Assembly: GCF_023006325.1 (NCBI RefSeq)
Contig: NZ_JAINDF010000008.1
Coordinates: 1-64,000 of the forward strand
Length of the DNA stretch: 64,000 nt
Direction: 5' to 3'
DNA from: Kordiimonas marina
GTDB lineage: Bacteria; Pseudomonadota; Alphaproteobacteria; Sphingomonadales; Kordiimonadaceae
The notes under the pieces were generated by a model. It was not told where the DNA came from. It saw only the letters and a program-made list of their open reading frames with translations, and searched no databases. The position numbers and the translations under genes were made by a program. Positions 17,448 through 26,674 of this stretch are shown here, one piece after another (positions within the stretch are counted from its first letter, which is position 1; every line of letters begins with the position of its first letter).

Positions 17448-17969
17448 ATGTTCGCCACTGGTAATAAGAGTGTTGTCAGCCCTCGTCGCCTGTTGGGGCG
17501 TGCCGGTATGGTTGCCGGCATTGCTATGCTGGCCGCTGTTTCGGCATCGGCTCAGACCGACACCTTTCAAGTAACGGCAAACGTCAATGCAGCCTGCACG
17601 GTTGCGGCCAATGATTTGGCTTTCGGCGTGTATGACCCCTTCTCGGCAACGCCGACGGACGGGTCTTCGACCATGGACGTGCTGTGTACCAACACCACCC
17701 CTTATGACGTCGGCCTCGATGCAGGCGTAGGGACCGGTGCGACCGTCGCTTCGCGTAAGATGACGTCGGGTGCAAACCTCCTTAACTATTCTCTGTACCA
17801 GGACTCGGGACACGCCACTGTGTGGGGCGAAACCGTCGGGACCGATACTGTATCGGGTACCGGAACGGGTACGGCTCAGACCGTTACGGTCTATGGTCGG
17901 ATTTTTGCGCTACAAAATGCCGTCCCGGGCGCTTATAGTGATACAGTGACTGTAACGGTCACATTTTAA
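17448..17969 (+). CDS. Spore coat U (SCPU) domain major pilin-like subunit
   Basis: A 173-residue secreted protein: signal peptide ending near SASA-Q (residue 35), then one SCPU beta-sandwich with the two cysteines of NAACTV and MDVLCTNTTPYDVGLD, and the C-terminal QNAVPGAYSDTVTVTVTF donor/acceptor-like strand. This matches CsuA/B-type major subunits of archaic chaperone-usher pili, which mediate surface attachment and biofilm. It is first in the operon, with AGGAGA before ATG, followed by a minor subunit, a chaperone, an usher and a further subunit. Confidence 0.9.
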   Translation: MFATGNKSVVSPRRLLGRAGMVAGIAMLAAVSASAQTDTFQVTANVNAACTVAANDLAFGVYDPFSATPTDGSSTMDVLCTNTTPYDVGLDAGVGTGATVASRKMTSGANLLNYSLYQDSGHATVWGETVGTDTVSGTGTGTAQTVTVYGRIFALQNAVPGAYSDTVTVTVTF

Positions 17970-18036
17970 GCGCCTGCGTGTACAGTGCGGGTAATGTTGG
18001 GGGTGCGGCGGATGCCGGGGAGCCGGAGGGTGGCTT

Positions 18037-18501
18037 ATGCTTATCATTTCGGATGGACAATGGCAGTGGGTGCCGAAGCGATCGGTCACCTATACTGCCA
18101 TCTGTCTGACGATTTGTACGCAGCTCATCGTTTCGGCTCCGGTTTCAGCCGCAAACATCCCTTCGAAAGATAAATCTCCCGCCCGTGCATCGTGGGGTAA
18201 GTCCCGCATGGGAATCACTGCCGTGGTGGAGCCGCGTTGCGCCATCCGTGTTAGTATTGAAACGGCAAGTTTCTCCACCCAGCCGGTGGAGGTTCGCTGT
18301 ACACAGAATACGGAGTATGGTTTGTCGGTGGCTGCGGCCTCCGGGCCGGAGGTAACGCTTCGAACGGCCATCCAGACGGTTGCGGCAGATACTGTTGTGC
18401 CGGGTGGGGCGGGGACCAGCCGTTACCTTGTCGAGAGCAAGCAGGTAAAAGCTGCTGTGAAGGACAAGCCCGTGCAAACCATTCTCGCTATTGATTTTTG
18501 A
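18037..18501 (+). CDS. Secreted SCPU-like minor subunit
   Basis: A 154-residue exported protein with a signal peptide (about 1-38, ending VSA-A) and a short immunoglobulin-like region: MGITAVVEPRCAIRV ... PVEVRCTQNTEYGLSV ... KPVQTILAIDF. The two cysteines and terminal strand resemble the SCPU pilin pattern, but similarity is weak and the domain is shorter. Position between major pilin and chaperone suggests a minor pilus subunit (CsuA- or CsuB-like role). ATG 18037 has GGAGGGTGGC upstream. Its end overlaps the region just before the chaperone start. Confidence 0.7.
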   Translation: MLIISDGQWQWVPKRSVTYTAICLTICTQLIVSAPVSAANIPSKDKSPARASWGKSRMGITAVVEPRCAIRVSIETASFSTQPVEVRCTQNTEYGLSVAAASGPEVTLRTAIQTVAADTVVPGGAGTSRYLVESKQVKAAVKDKPVQTILAIDF

Positions 18502-18518
18502 CCTGGACCGAGAAACAT

Positions 18519-19259
18519 ATGTTGGCTCTGAAACGATCTGCCTTTATGGCCCTTTATGCGCTTTTGGCGCTCATCCCGGCCACGGCCGCCCATGCCGCCG
18601 CGACCCTGGAGGTCAGTCCAATCCGCATTGTTCTGACCAAGGGCACGCCGGTTGCTGTGGTTCATGTCCATAACCAGGGCCGGGCGAAGGCTGTGGTTCA
18701 ATTGAGGACACTGTCCTGGGACCAGAAAAATGGTGAGGATGTCTATGGTGACGGCAATTCCCTGATCGCTTGCCCGCCGGTTTTCTCGCTGGAGCCGGGG
18801 CAGGATCAAGTCGTCCGGATCGGCCTTGTCGAACAGCCTGAGAGCTGGAATATCGAGCGCGCGTTCCGCCTGTTCGTCCAGGAAGTGCCGCCGCCGCCCG
18901 AAGGTGGTGGGCGCCAGGTTCAGCTGACCATCCGTATCAGCGTTCCGGTGTTCCTGCAGCCGATGAAACCGCATCGCCCCGATCTTACCTGGAAGCTTGA
19001 TGACCGCGGCAAGGACGGGATGTGGATGACGGTTCAGAACAACGGCAACATGCACGCGCTTCTGACCGGTGTCCGGCTTCATACCAATGAAGCGCTGATC
19101 TTTGAGGCGGCAATGCATAAATATGTGTTGCCTGGGTCAACCATGTCCTGGCGTCTTGATGAGATCAAGCCGATGCTGCAGGCCGTGCCTTCCCGCGTTG
19201 CAATGACGGTTGCGACCGACCAAGGCTCATACCAGGAAACTCTTCCGGTTAATAAATGA
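18519..19259 (+). CDS. Periplasmic pilus chaperone (CsuC-like)
   Basis: A 246-residue PapD-type chaperone with signal peptide (ending HAA-A) and two immunoglobulin-like domains. The G1-strand region (VQLTIRISVPVFLQP) and the domain-1 opening LEVSPIRIVLTKG are typical. It caps pilin subunits by donor-strand complementation and hands them to the usher. ATG 18519, with GAGAAA before it, is preferred to TTG 18498. Its stop overlaps the usher ATG (ATGA), so the two are translationally coupled. Confidence 0.9.
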   Translation: MLALKRSAFMALYALLALIPATAAHAAATLEVSPIRIVLTKGTPVAVVHVHNQGRAKAVVQLRTLSWDQKNGEDVYGDGNSLIACPPVFSLEPGQDQVVRIGLVEQPESWNIERAFRLFVQEVPPPPEGGGRQVQLTIRISVPVFLQPMKPHRPDLTWKLDDRGKDGMWMTVQNNGNMHALLTGVRLHTNEALIFEAAMHKYVLPGSTMSWRLDEIKPMLQAVPSRVAMTVATDQGSYQETLPVNK

Positions 19260-21568
19260 TACGCTGGGGCAAGGGCCTGCCAATATTATTGGCGGTGGGC
19301 CTTCTTGCCTGGGTGGGGATAACTGCACCCGGCGCCCGGGCTGCTGAAGCCCCGATCCTTTACTTCGTGACCATCACCGTCAACGATGTGGACCGGAGCG
19401 GCGTCTACCCGGCGCTTGCTCGTGGTGACGAGTTTGCGCTGGGGGTTGAAGCCTTCCGGACGCTCGGGTTTTTGGTGCCGGAAGTTACGCCGGAAGATTA
19501 TCACGGTCAGCAGTATCTGCCCCTGTCGGCGCTCAAGGGGGCATCCTACATATTCGACAGCCAGCACCTCAGCCTCAAAATAACCTGCAAGGCAGTCTGT
19601 TTTCCAGGCTCCGGTGTGACAGGTGTCTGGCAACCGCCCAAGGTAGACCCGACCCCGTTTGGCGCATTCCTGAATTATGACCTGGTGGCGGAGAAGAACA
19701 CGAGCGCAAATTATATCGGCGCGCTTACGGAACTGGGTGTCTTTTCCGAGCATGGCACCGGCATCATGACGGCGGCGGCCAGCCATCAGAGTTCCGATAC
19801 CAGCCTCACCCGCCTGGAAACCAGCTGGACCATCGACCGCGCGGAAAAGCGTCAGCGCTGGCGCTTTGGTGACAGCATCACGGAGCCGGGCGGCTGGGGT
19901 CGGGCCTCGCGGTTCGGCGGTATCCAGTTCGGCACGGATTTCAGCCTTCAGCCGGGCTTTGTCACCTTCCCGACACCGACGATCCTGGGGGAGGCGTCCC
20001 TCCCGTCCACGGCGGACATTTATGTCAATGGTGTCCAGCGGTCGAGTGTTCAGGTGGAACCTGGGCCCTTCACCATCGAACAGCCGCCGGTCATTACCGG
20101 GTCGGGGGACCTCAAGGTCGTGGTCCGGGACCTTCTGGGCCGTGAAACAGTGCTTATCCAGCCTTTCTATGCCAGCCGCAACCTGCTCCGGCGCGGGCTT
20201 GCCAGCTTTTCGGTCGAAGCCGGTGCCTTGCGCCAGAATTACGGTATCGGCAGTTTCGATTATGGAGATGTCTTTGTCTCCGGCAGTTTCCGCAAAGGGT
20301 TTAGCGACCATCTGACAGCGGGTCTTCATGTTGAAGCATCCGGAAAACGTGCGGGGATCGGCCCCAATATCGATTGGCAGATGCCCTTTGGCGGTATCCT
20401 CTCCGCGGCGACAGCCGTGAGCGTCAATCACGGGCGTTTCGGTGCGATCCTGCAAACCAATTTCAATTGGACGTCACATAATTTTGGGGTTCAGGTCTCG
20501 CACGAGATGACGACAAAAGACTTCGCCCGTCTGGGGACGGCTGAGGGCGTGCGGGAAGCGCGGATGCGCACGAGCGCGAACGCCGGGCTGGATCTGTCCC
20601 GCTATGGTGCCGTTTCGCTCAACTATACCCGTGTGGATGAGCGCGACAGTGACGATTTCGAAATCGTTAGCGCCAACTATTCCAAGCGGGTGGGTAATTT
20701 GGGGACGCTGGGGGTCAATGCCTCCAAAAGTTTCGGCGCCTTTGCCGACACCATGCTCTATATCAGTTTCACCACCCGGCTTGGGGACAGGACCACCGGT
20801 AGCGCCAGTCTGGATAGGAGTGCAGGTCAATGGACCGGCACGGCGCGCGTGACGAACAGCGCCCCCTATGAGGGCGGGTTCGGCTACCGGGCGGAGGCAA
20901 GCCGTGACCAGACACAGCGCGGCCGTGCCGGTGTTACCTACGAAGGCAGCCATGGCCGCCTTGACCTGGATGTCAGCAAGACACAAAGCGGCGAAGCGGC
21001 CCGGCTGGGTGCGCGCGGTGGCGTTATCTTCATCGGCGGGGACACCTATATGACCCGCACGGTCGATGAAAGCTTTGCGCTTGTGGAAGTGGGGGATTTC
21101 GAAGGCATCGGTGTCCTCAAGGAAAACCGCCGGGTAACCGAGACCAATGACAAAGGCCGGGCGCTGATCACCGGCCTTCGGGCCTTTGAGGAAAACCGCA
21201 TCAGCATCGACCCGCTTGACCTGCCGCTGTCCGCCGATATCGGCACGTCGGCCATGGTCCGGGTGCCCCGGCGCCGGAGCGGGGTCGTCGCCGCGTTCCC
21301 GATCGGCCGTGTCCGGTCCGCCGTTGCCCGGATTGTCGATGTGTCGGGAACCCCCCTCAAGCCGGGAACAATGATGCATGCCCTGGATGGCGGCAGTGAT
21401 TTTCCTGTCGGATTCGGGGGCGAAGTCTATATGATGGGACTGACGAAACCGATGCGGTTCGAGGCCCGCCTGAAAACGGGTGCATGCCGGATCACCATTC
21501 CGGCGGTTGCGGCCTCGCCCGTGCCGATCCGATTGGGGGTGATTGTCTGTAAAGGAGACAGTCGATGA
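19256..21568 (+). CDS. Outer-membrane pilus usher (CsuD-like)
   Basis: A 770-residue usher: signal peptide (to about residue 28), N-terminal chaperone-binding domain (EAPILYFVTITVND ... FRTLGF), the beta-barrel and plug segment with STADIYVNGVQRSSVQVEPGPF, and a C-terminal domain (MRFEARLKTGACRI). It forms the secretion channel through which Csu-type pilus subunits are assembled. ATGA overlaps at both ends, with chaperone upstream and pilin downstream, show a tightly coupled operon. Confidence 0.92.
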   Translation: MIRWGKGLPILLAVGLLAWVGITAPGARAAEAPILYFVTITVNDVDRSGVYPALARGDEFALGVEAFRTLGFLVPEVTPEDYHGQQYLPLSALKGASYIFDSQHLSLKITCKAVCFPGSGVTGVWQPPKVDPTPFGAFLNYDLVAEKNTSANYIGALTELGVFSEHGTGIMTAAASHQSSDTSLTRLETSWTIDRAEKRQRWRFGDSITEPGGWGRASRFGGIQFGTDFSLQPGFVTFPTPTILGEASLPSTADIYVNGVQRSSVQVEPGPFTIEQPPVITGSGDLKVVVRDLLGRETVLIQPFYASRNLLRRGLASFSVEAGALRQNYGIGSFDYGDVFVSGSFRKGFSDHLTAGLHVEASGKRAGIGPNIDWQMPFGGILSAATAVSVNHGRFGAILQTNFNWTSHNFGVQVSHEMTTKDFARLGTAEGVREARMRTSANAGLDLSRYGAVSLNYTRVDERDSDDFEIVSANYSKRVGNLGTLGVNASKSFGAFADTMLYISFTTRLGDRTTGSASLDRSAGQWTGTARVTNSAPYEGGFGYRAEASRDQTQRGRAGVTYEGSHGRLDLDVSKTQSGEAARLGARGGVIFIGGDTYMTRTVDESFALVEVGDFEGIGVLKENRRVTETNDKGRALITGLRAFEENRISIDPLDLPLSADIGTSAMVRVPRRRSGVVAAFPIGRVRSAVARIVDVSGTPLKPGTMMHALDGGSDFPVGFGGEVYMMGLTKPMRFEARLKTGACRITIPAVAASPVPIRLGVIVCKGDSR

Positions 21569-22080
21569 TGATCAAACGTCTAGTTCCTGCCGTTTTGCTG
21601 ATAAGCCTTACGGTTAGTCCCGCTATTGCCCAGGGGGGGCATGGTCATGGCGGGCCGCCCTCCTGCACAGGGTGTTATTGTTCTGTGAGTGCTACGAATG
21701 TCAACTTCGGCACCTATGACACCCTGCTCAAGCCCACTCTCTACAGCACGGGCTCTATCTCGGTTACTTGCGGGACCGATACGATCGGTGATGTTATGTC
21801 CTATGATATCGAGCTCAGTTGGGGCAAGTCAGGTAGTCTACCGCGAGAGATGGAAAGCGGTACGAACGTTCTGACCTACAATCTGTATACTGATGCCAGC
21901 CATGCCAGTGTATGGGGTGATGGCAAGAAATTTGGCAGTTCAGTGGTATCCGACAGCTATACCTTCACCTCTCTTTGCTGCGAGGTACGTAATTATACGG
22001 ATTATGGCCGTCTGGACGGTGGGCAGAACGCCGTTCCTGGTGTCTATGTAGATGACATTGTGGTCACGGTTTCCTGGTAA
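21565..22080 (+). CDS. Cysteine-rich SCPU pilus subunit
   Basis: A 171-residue secreted SCPU protein, last in the pilus operon. After the signal peptide (cut near AIA-Q) comes an unusual GGHGHGGPPSCTGCYCSV segment with three close cysteines, and later SLCCEVRNYTDYGR with a cysteine pair, six or more cysteines in all instead of the usual two. The C-terminal QNAVPGVYVDDIVVTVSW is a normal SCPU end. Being last, it may be the tip subunit (CsuE position), though it is shorter than typical two-domain CsuE. A close paralogue lies at 24183. The His/Cys-rich start could bind metal (inference). Confidence 0.85.
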   Translation: MMIKRLVPAVLLISLTVSPAIAQGGHGHGGPPSCTGCYCSVSATNVNFGTYDTLLKPTLYSTGSISVTCGTDTIGDVMSYDIELSWGKSGSLPREMESGTNVLTYNLYTDASHASVWGDGKKFGSSVVSDSYTFTSLCCEVRNYTDYGRLDGGQNAVPGVYVDDIVVTVSW

Positions 22081-22260
22081 CTGGTCTCTTCCCATCTGGC
22101 AGAAGCGATATCGGCCCGGCTGCTTCACATTTCCATTGGGTAGTTCGTATTATAGGTGTATTTTTGCACCTATGGACGATTTGCCGTGTCTGAGGCGCCG
22201 TTTCCGGTTGTTTACAGATAGACGTCTCGGGTGCGTGCCCTTTTTGGGAAGGACCCACCG

Positions 22261-23340
22261 ATGGAACCCTATTTCGCACATACAGACCTGCTTGATCCCC
22301 CCACCAGGCGCGCGGCCTACAGCGACCGCACGAGTTACCTGATGGCGGAAATGTCGCGCCTCGCCTATTTCCGGTTTGAGGGCGGCAGCAACATCAAAGA
22401 CATCTTGGAAGAAGCCAAACAGTTCGTGCCGGATGAGGAAAAATGGCAGGCGCTGGCGGCGTTGATTGAAAACCACATCCCCAGAAGCGGGCCGGAGGAA
22501 GGCAAACGCCTGCTGGACGGCATCCTGCAGGAGCGGGGATTCGCGCTTGTCGATACATTCGATGAGCCGGCAACCGGCGCGCAGGCCTTCCTCTGTGCAA
22601 GCGACAGCCGTGAGATGGCGGTACTGGCTTTCCGCGGCACCGAAGCGACACTCAAGGACATCAAGACCGATGTGCGCGCCCAGCTGACCACTGCCGACGT
22701 GAATGGTGAAAAGGTGCTGATCCACAGCGGCTATTATGACCAGTTCAGCTCGGTCAAAGCCAAAATCGAGACAGCGCTTCAGGATGAGCGGGTCAAGGGC
22801 AAACAGATTTTCATCACCGGCCACTCGCTTGGCGGGGCACTGGCGATCACGGCAGTTCGTTTCCTGCCGGAGGACGGCATCGGGGCCTGCTACACTTTCG
22901 GGTCACCGCCCGTGGGTACCAAGGAGTTCGACTATGACATCCGCACGCCCATTTACCGTATCGTCAACCATGTCGACATCGTGCCAAGGCTTCCGAACCC
23001 GGTGATGGTTTATATCATCCGCGGGATCGGCATGGGGGTCAGCTTCCTGCTGACGCCGGTTACCGGTCTCAACGCCCGTATTCAGGAAAGCCGCTGGTAC
23101 AAGCGCCTGAGCCGCCTGCTCCTCGATGCCCAGCAGTACCGGCAGTCCGGCTATGGCAGCTATCTGGTCGGGCAGGGCAATGGGGTCAGGCTGCGCTATT
23201 CCGTCAGCGTGGTTGACAAGCTGCGCTGGTGGGCGCGGCAAATCCCCAACCTGTTCAAGGGCGACTTTCAGCTGCTTACGGACCATAGCATCGAAACCTA
23301 TTCCCAGAAGCTGGCAACCTGGGCGGAGAAGCGGCATTAG
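22261..23340 (+). CDS. Class 3 lipase family alpha/beta hydrolase
   Basis: A 359-residue fungal-lipase-like (Lipase_3) hydrolase. The nucleophile elbow is ITGHSLGGALA with S189; D239 in VNHVDIVPRLP and the histidine of LLTDHSIETYS near the C-terminus complete the expected triad. An AVLAFRGTEA strand, typical of the family, precedes. No signal peptide is seen, so substrate access (membrane lipid or acylglycerol) is uncertain; a hydrophobic segment near 249-268 could associate with membrane. ATG 22261 has GGAAGGA at good spacing. It sits between pilus genes and a methyltransferase. Confidence 0.87.
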   Translation: MEPYFAHTDLLDPPTRRAAYSDRTSYLMAEMSRLAYFRFEGGSNIKDILEEAKQFVPDEEKWQALAALIENHIPRSGPEEGKRLLDGILQERGFALVDTFDEPATGAQAFLCASDSREMAVLAFRGTEATLKDIKTDVRAQLTTADVNGEKVLIHSGYYDQFSSVKAKIETALQDERVKGKQIFITGHSLGGALAITAVRFLPEDGIGACYTFGSPPVGTKEFDYDIRTPIYRIVNHVDIVPRLPNPVMVYIIRGIGMGVSFLLTPVTGLNARIQESRWYKRLSRLLLDAQQYRQSGYGSYLVGQGNGVRLRYSVSVVDKLRWWARQIPNLFKGDFQLLTDHSIETYSQKLATWAEKRH

Positions 23341-23398
23341 GCTGAAGCTGTCGCTTGTAAGGGGCCTATGGTATGATGGCGCCGCAAGGAGGCAGGCC

Positions 23399-24067
23399 AT
23401 GCCAGACCAGGCAACGCTCAAGCGCAGCTTCGACCCGGATACAGTCCGGCGTCAGTATGCTCATGTCGCCTGGTTCTATGATGCCTGGGGGCGCCTGACC
23501 GAAGACAAGGCGCTTGGCCTCCTGCTTGAGAAGGCGATCATCCGGGACGGGAGCGATATTCTGGAGGTGGCGGTCGGCACAGGCCGCCTGTTCGCGCGCA
23601 TGGCCGCGCTCAATCTATCCGGTCACATGACCGGCGTCGACCTGTCGTCCGACATGCTGGCCTATGCCCGTCGCCGGATGGCGCGGCAGAAAAACGTGGG
23701 CAGCTATGACCTCCGGGAAGCCAGCGCCTATGACCTGCCTTTTGAGGACGCCAGTTTCGACCTTGTCGCCAACAGCTATATGCTGGACCTGCTGCCGGTT
23801 GCCGACCATCCGCGCCTATTGGCAGAATTCGCCCGCGTGCTGCGTCCGGGCGGACGTCTGATGCTCGCCTGGTTTTCAGAAGGAACGCATTGGTATAACC
23901 GTTTGTGGCTGTGGCTCGCCAAGCATTTCCCGGCGCTATTGACCGATTGCCGCCCGGTGCGGCTTGAAGACGCGGTTACCGCGGCCGGGTTCCATATCCT
24001 CGACCGGCAGGACGTGAGCCAGATGACCTTCCCGTCAACGATCCTCGTCGCCGAGAAAAAGGTGTAA
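23399..24067 (+). CDS. Class I SAM-dependent methyltransferase
   Basis: A 222-residue methyltransferase: motif I DILEVAVGTGRLFARMA (about 47-63), the acidic GVDLSSDML after beta-2, LREASAYDLPFEDASFD and the post-motif RVLRPGGRLMLAWFSE. It resembles UbiE/phospholipid N-methyltransferase-like proteins, so a lipid or quinone substrate is possible, and the upstream lipase gene fits a lipid link; both are inference. ATG 23399 follows AAGGAGG closely and is clearly preferred over the long upstream open frame that overlaps the lipase. Confidence 0.87.
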   Translation: MPDQATLKRSFDPDTVRRQYAHVAWFYDAWGRLTEDKALGLLLEKAIIRDGSDILEVAVGTGRLFARMAALNLSGHMTGVDLSSDMLAYARRRMARQKNVGSYDLREASAYDLPFEDASFDLVANSYMLDLLPVADHPRLLAEFARVLRPGGRLMLAWFSEGTHWYNRLWLWLAKHFPALLTDCRPVRLEDAVTAAGFHILDRQDVSQMTFPSTILVAEKKV

Positions 24068-24182
24068 CGACAAGGTCTGGTATTTGTCACTGGCCGCCAA
24101 AGCAACTGGCGGTTGGAACATGCGGTATCAACGATTTCATGATATATTAGAATGGTCCTGAATATGGGGGCATAGGAGTGAA

Positions 24183-24725
24183 GTGTCTTTGCGGAAGATA
24201 TTCATCGCCGCCAATATTGTGGCCGCTTCAGCGGTTGTCTTCTTCCTGCTGGAGAGGGGCACCGACAGGCACCCTCATGTCGATGCCCAAGGCGGGCCGC
24301 CTACCTGTCAGGGCTGCCACTGCACGGTCACGGCGACGGACGTCAATTTCGGCCTCTATGATGGCCTGCTTAGAAGTGCGGTGAACAGTACCGGTAATAT
24401 AGAGGTAAGCTGCAGCACCCAGAACGTGGGGGACACCATTTCCTACGATGTGGAGCTGAGCAAGGGCCATGGGAATTATTCCGCGCGGGAGATGACAGGC
24501 CCACCGCAGAATGCCCTGTTGACCTATAACCTCTACACGAGTGCCAGCTACACGGTTGTTTGGGGCGATGGCCACAGTGGCAGCAGCGTGGTGAGCGACA
24601 GTTATGTCTTCACGGTGCTGTGCTGCGAGATACGGAACTATACCATGTATGGCCGTATCGACGCCGGCCAGAATGCTGTTCCCGGCGCCTATGCCGATAG
24701 CCTGATGGTCTCGGTTTCCTATTAG
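24183..24725 (+). CDS. Orphan cysteine-rich SCPU pilin paralogue
   Basis: A 180-residue paralogue of the protein at 21565. Shared features are GGPPTCQGCHCTV, VNFGLYDGLL, the LTYNLYT..Y..VWGDG block, GSSVVSDSYVFTVLCCEIRNY and QNAVPGAYADSLMVSVSY. The N-terminus is a longer hydrophobic signal or anchor (residues 4-22). GTG 24183 is used, with AGGAGTGAA before it. It lies 2.1 kb from the pilus operon, after the lipase and methyltransferase, and probably depends on that operon's chaperone and usher. It may be an alternative tip subunit. Confidence 0.82.
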   Translation: MSLRKIFIAANIVAASAVVFFLLERGTDRHPHVDAQGGPPTCQGCHCTVTATDVNFGLYDGLLRSAVNSTGNIEVSCSTQNVGDTISYDVELSKGHGNYSAREMTGPPQNALLTYNLYTSASYTVVWGDGHSGSSVVSDSYVFTVLCCEIRNYTMYGRIDAGQNAVPGAYADSLMVSVSY

Positions 24726-24862
24726 CCGCTAGTCTAGCGCTGGCATGTCTGCCATGGTGATGTGGATATGCCGGACGAGGGGCTGGTTGTCCAATGTCAA
24801 GGCGCGGCGGGGAGTGAGCTGCTTTCGTCGTGGGCATCCGGTATGATGCGTGGGAGACCCTT

Positions 24863-25888
24863 ATGAAACTGGTGGTGTTTGAAGCCGAGCCGCGGGAGGC
24901 GCCCGCTTTCGATGCCCTCAAACCTATGATCGACGTTCAGTGGGTCGATGAGCCGCTGACAGCGGACAATGCCGCGGATTATGCTGATGCCGATGTCATC
25001 TCGCCTTTTATCTATTCGAAGATCGATGCCCAAGCGCTTGAAAAGCTGACGGCCCTCAAGCTCATCGCCACGCGCTCCACCGGCTACGATCATATCGATA
25101 CCGCCTGGTGCGCGGACCATGGGGTCATGGTCTCGAATGTGCCGTCCTACGGCGAAAACACCGTGGCAGAACATGTGTTCGCGCTTCTTCTCGCGCTCAG
25201 CCACCGCCTGCTGGAAGGGGTACAGAAGGCGCGGTCGGACGGCTTTTCGCCGGACGGTCTCGAAGGTTTCGATCTCGCTGGCAAGACGCTCGGCGTTGTC
25301 GGCACCGGCAATATCGGCCGCCATGTCATCCGCATCGCGAAGGGGTTCGAGATGGAAGTGGTGGCGACGGACCTCTATCCCGACAGCGCGGTGGCCGAAA
25401 CCCTCGGCTTCCGCTATGTGCCGTTGGACGAGCTTCTGGCGTGCGCCGATATCATCACGCTCCATACCCCCGCCACCCCGGGGACCGAGCATCTTCTGGA
25501 TGCTGCCGCGTTCGCGCGCATGAAGGAGGGTGTGGTCCTCATCAACACCGCGCGCGGCAGCCTGATCGACAGCAGGGCGCTGGTCGGTGGGCTCAAGTCC
25601 GGCAAGGTGGCGGCGGCCGGGCTCGATGTGCTGTCGGGCGAACCGTTGATCCGGGAGGAGGCTGAGCTCGTCAGTTCCGCCTTCATAAGCCAGCATGACC
25701 TTAGTGACCTGTTGGCTGACCATGTCCTCTTGCGGATGCCCAATGTCATCATCACGCCGCACAGCGCTTTCAACACGCGGGAGGCGGTGGGCCGCATCGC
25801 CGCTACGACGGTTGCCAATATCCGCACCTTCCATGAAGGCAAACCTCAAAACCTGGTAGCCGCCCCCAAGGGCGAAGGAGACCGCTAG
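24863..25888 (+). CDS. D-2-hydroxyacid dehydrogenase (NAD-dependent)
   Basis: A 341-residue D-isomer-specific 2-hydroxyacid dehydrogenase. The Rossmann motif GVVGTGNIGRHV followed by the acidic ATDLYP gives NAD preference. The catalytic Arg lies in NTARGSLID, and the His in ITPHSAFNT. Closest in style to D-lactate dehydrogenase-like proteins that interconvert pyruvate-type 2-oxo acids and D-hydroxy acids. ATG 24863 follows GGGAG. The PPK2 gene starts 3 bases after its stop, suggesting one transcript; the link between them is not obvious. Confidence 0.88.
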   Translation: MKLVVFEAEPREAPAFDALKPMIDVQWVDEPLTADNAADYADADVISPFIYSKIDAQALEKLTALKLIATRSTGYDHIDTAWCADHGVMVSNVPSYGENTVAEHVFALLLALSHRLLEGVQKARSDGFSPDGLEGFDLAGKTLGVVGTGNIGRHVIRIAKGFEMEVVATDLYPDSAVAETLGFRYVPLDELLACADIITLHTPATPGTEHLLDAAAFARMKEGVVLINTARGSLIDSRALVGGLKSGKVAAAGLDVLSGEPLIREEAELVSSAFISQHDLSDLLADHVLLRMPNVIITPHSAFNTREAVGRIAATTVANIRTFHEGKPQNLVAAPKGEGDR

Positions 25889-25891
25889 GCC

Positions 25892-26674
25892 ATGAAAACG
25901 CCACCGCTGCCTGAAATCAGCAAGAAGCAATATAAGCATGACCTCCATGCACTGCAGATAGAGCTGGTGAAGCTCCAGAAGCATTTTATCGGCTGCAACG
26001 ACAAGATCCTCGTCATCCTTGAAGGCCGGGACGCGGCGGGCAAGGACGGCACCATCAAGCGTATCGTCGCGCACCTGAGCCCACGGGAAACCCGCGTGGT
26101 CGCGCTTGGCAAGCCGTCGGACCGCGACCGCACGGCCTGGTATTTCCAGCGTTATGTGCCGCACCTGCCCGCGGCGCAGGAATTCGTGCTGTTTAACCGT
26201 AGCTGGTACAACCGGGCGGGGGTCGAACGCGCCATGGGCTTCTGCACGGAAGAGGAACATGAGGAATTCATGGCCACCGTGCTGGATTTCGAACATATGC
26301 TGGTGCGTTCGGGCGTGAAGCTGTTCAAATATTATCTGGATATCAGCCGGGAAGAACAGGCACAGCGCCTGAAGGAGCGGCAGACCGACCCGCTGAAGCA
26401 GTGGAAGATCAGCCCCATCGACGCCGAAGCCCTGAAACACTGGGACGACTATAGCTGCGCCCGCAATGAAATGTTCGCCCGGACCCATAACCCGGTCACG
26501 CCCTGGACCGTGGTCCGCGCCGGCAACAAGAAGGTGGCGCGGCTCAATCTGATCCGCGACCTGCTGTCCCGGCTGCATTATGAAAAGAAGGACGAGCGGC
26601 TGTTGTTGACCAACCCCGATGTGGTGTTTCCCTATGACGAAACCTATCTCGGCAACGGCATGATTGCGCCCTGA
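25892..26674 (+). CDS. ppk2: Polyphosphate kinase 2
   Basis: A 260-residue single-domain PPK2. Walker A is EGRDAAGKDG (about 44-53). The lid and substrate motifs FQRYVPHLP, LFNRSWYNRAGVE and KQWKISPIDAEAL are all visible. Such enzymes transfer phosphate from polyphosphate to GDP/ADP (class I) or reverse; the single-domain length fits class I or III, and I cannot separate these here. Cytoplasmic. It shares a transcript with the upstream dehydrogenase (3-base gap). Confidence 0.93.
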   Translation: MKTPPLPEISKKQYKHDLHALQIELVKLQKHFIGCNDKILVILEGRDAAGKDGTIKRIVAHLSPRETRVVALGKPSDRDRTAWYFQRYVPHLPAAQEFVLFNRSWYNRAGVERAMGFCTEEEHEEFMATVLDFEHMLVRSGVKLFKYYLDISREEQAQRLKERQTDPLKQWKISPIDAEALKHWDDYSCARNEMFARTHNPVTPWTVVRAGNKKVARLNLIRDLLSRLHYEKKDERLLLTNPDVVFPYDETYLGNGMIAP

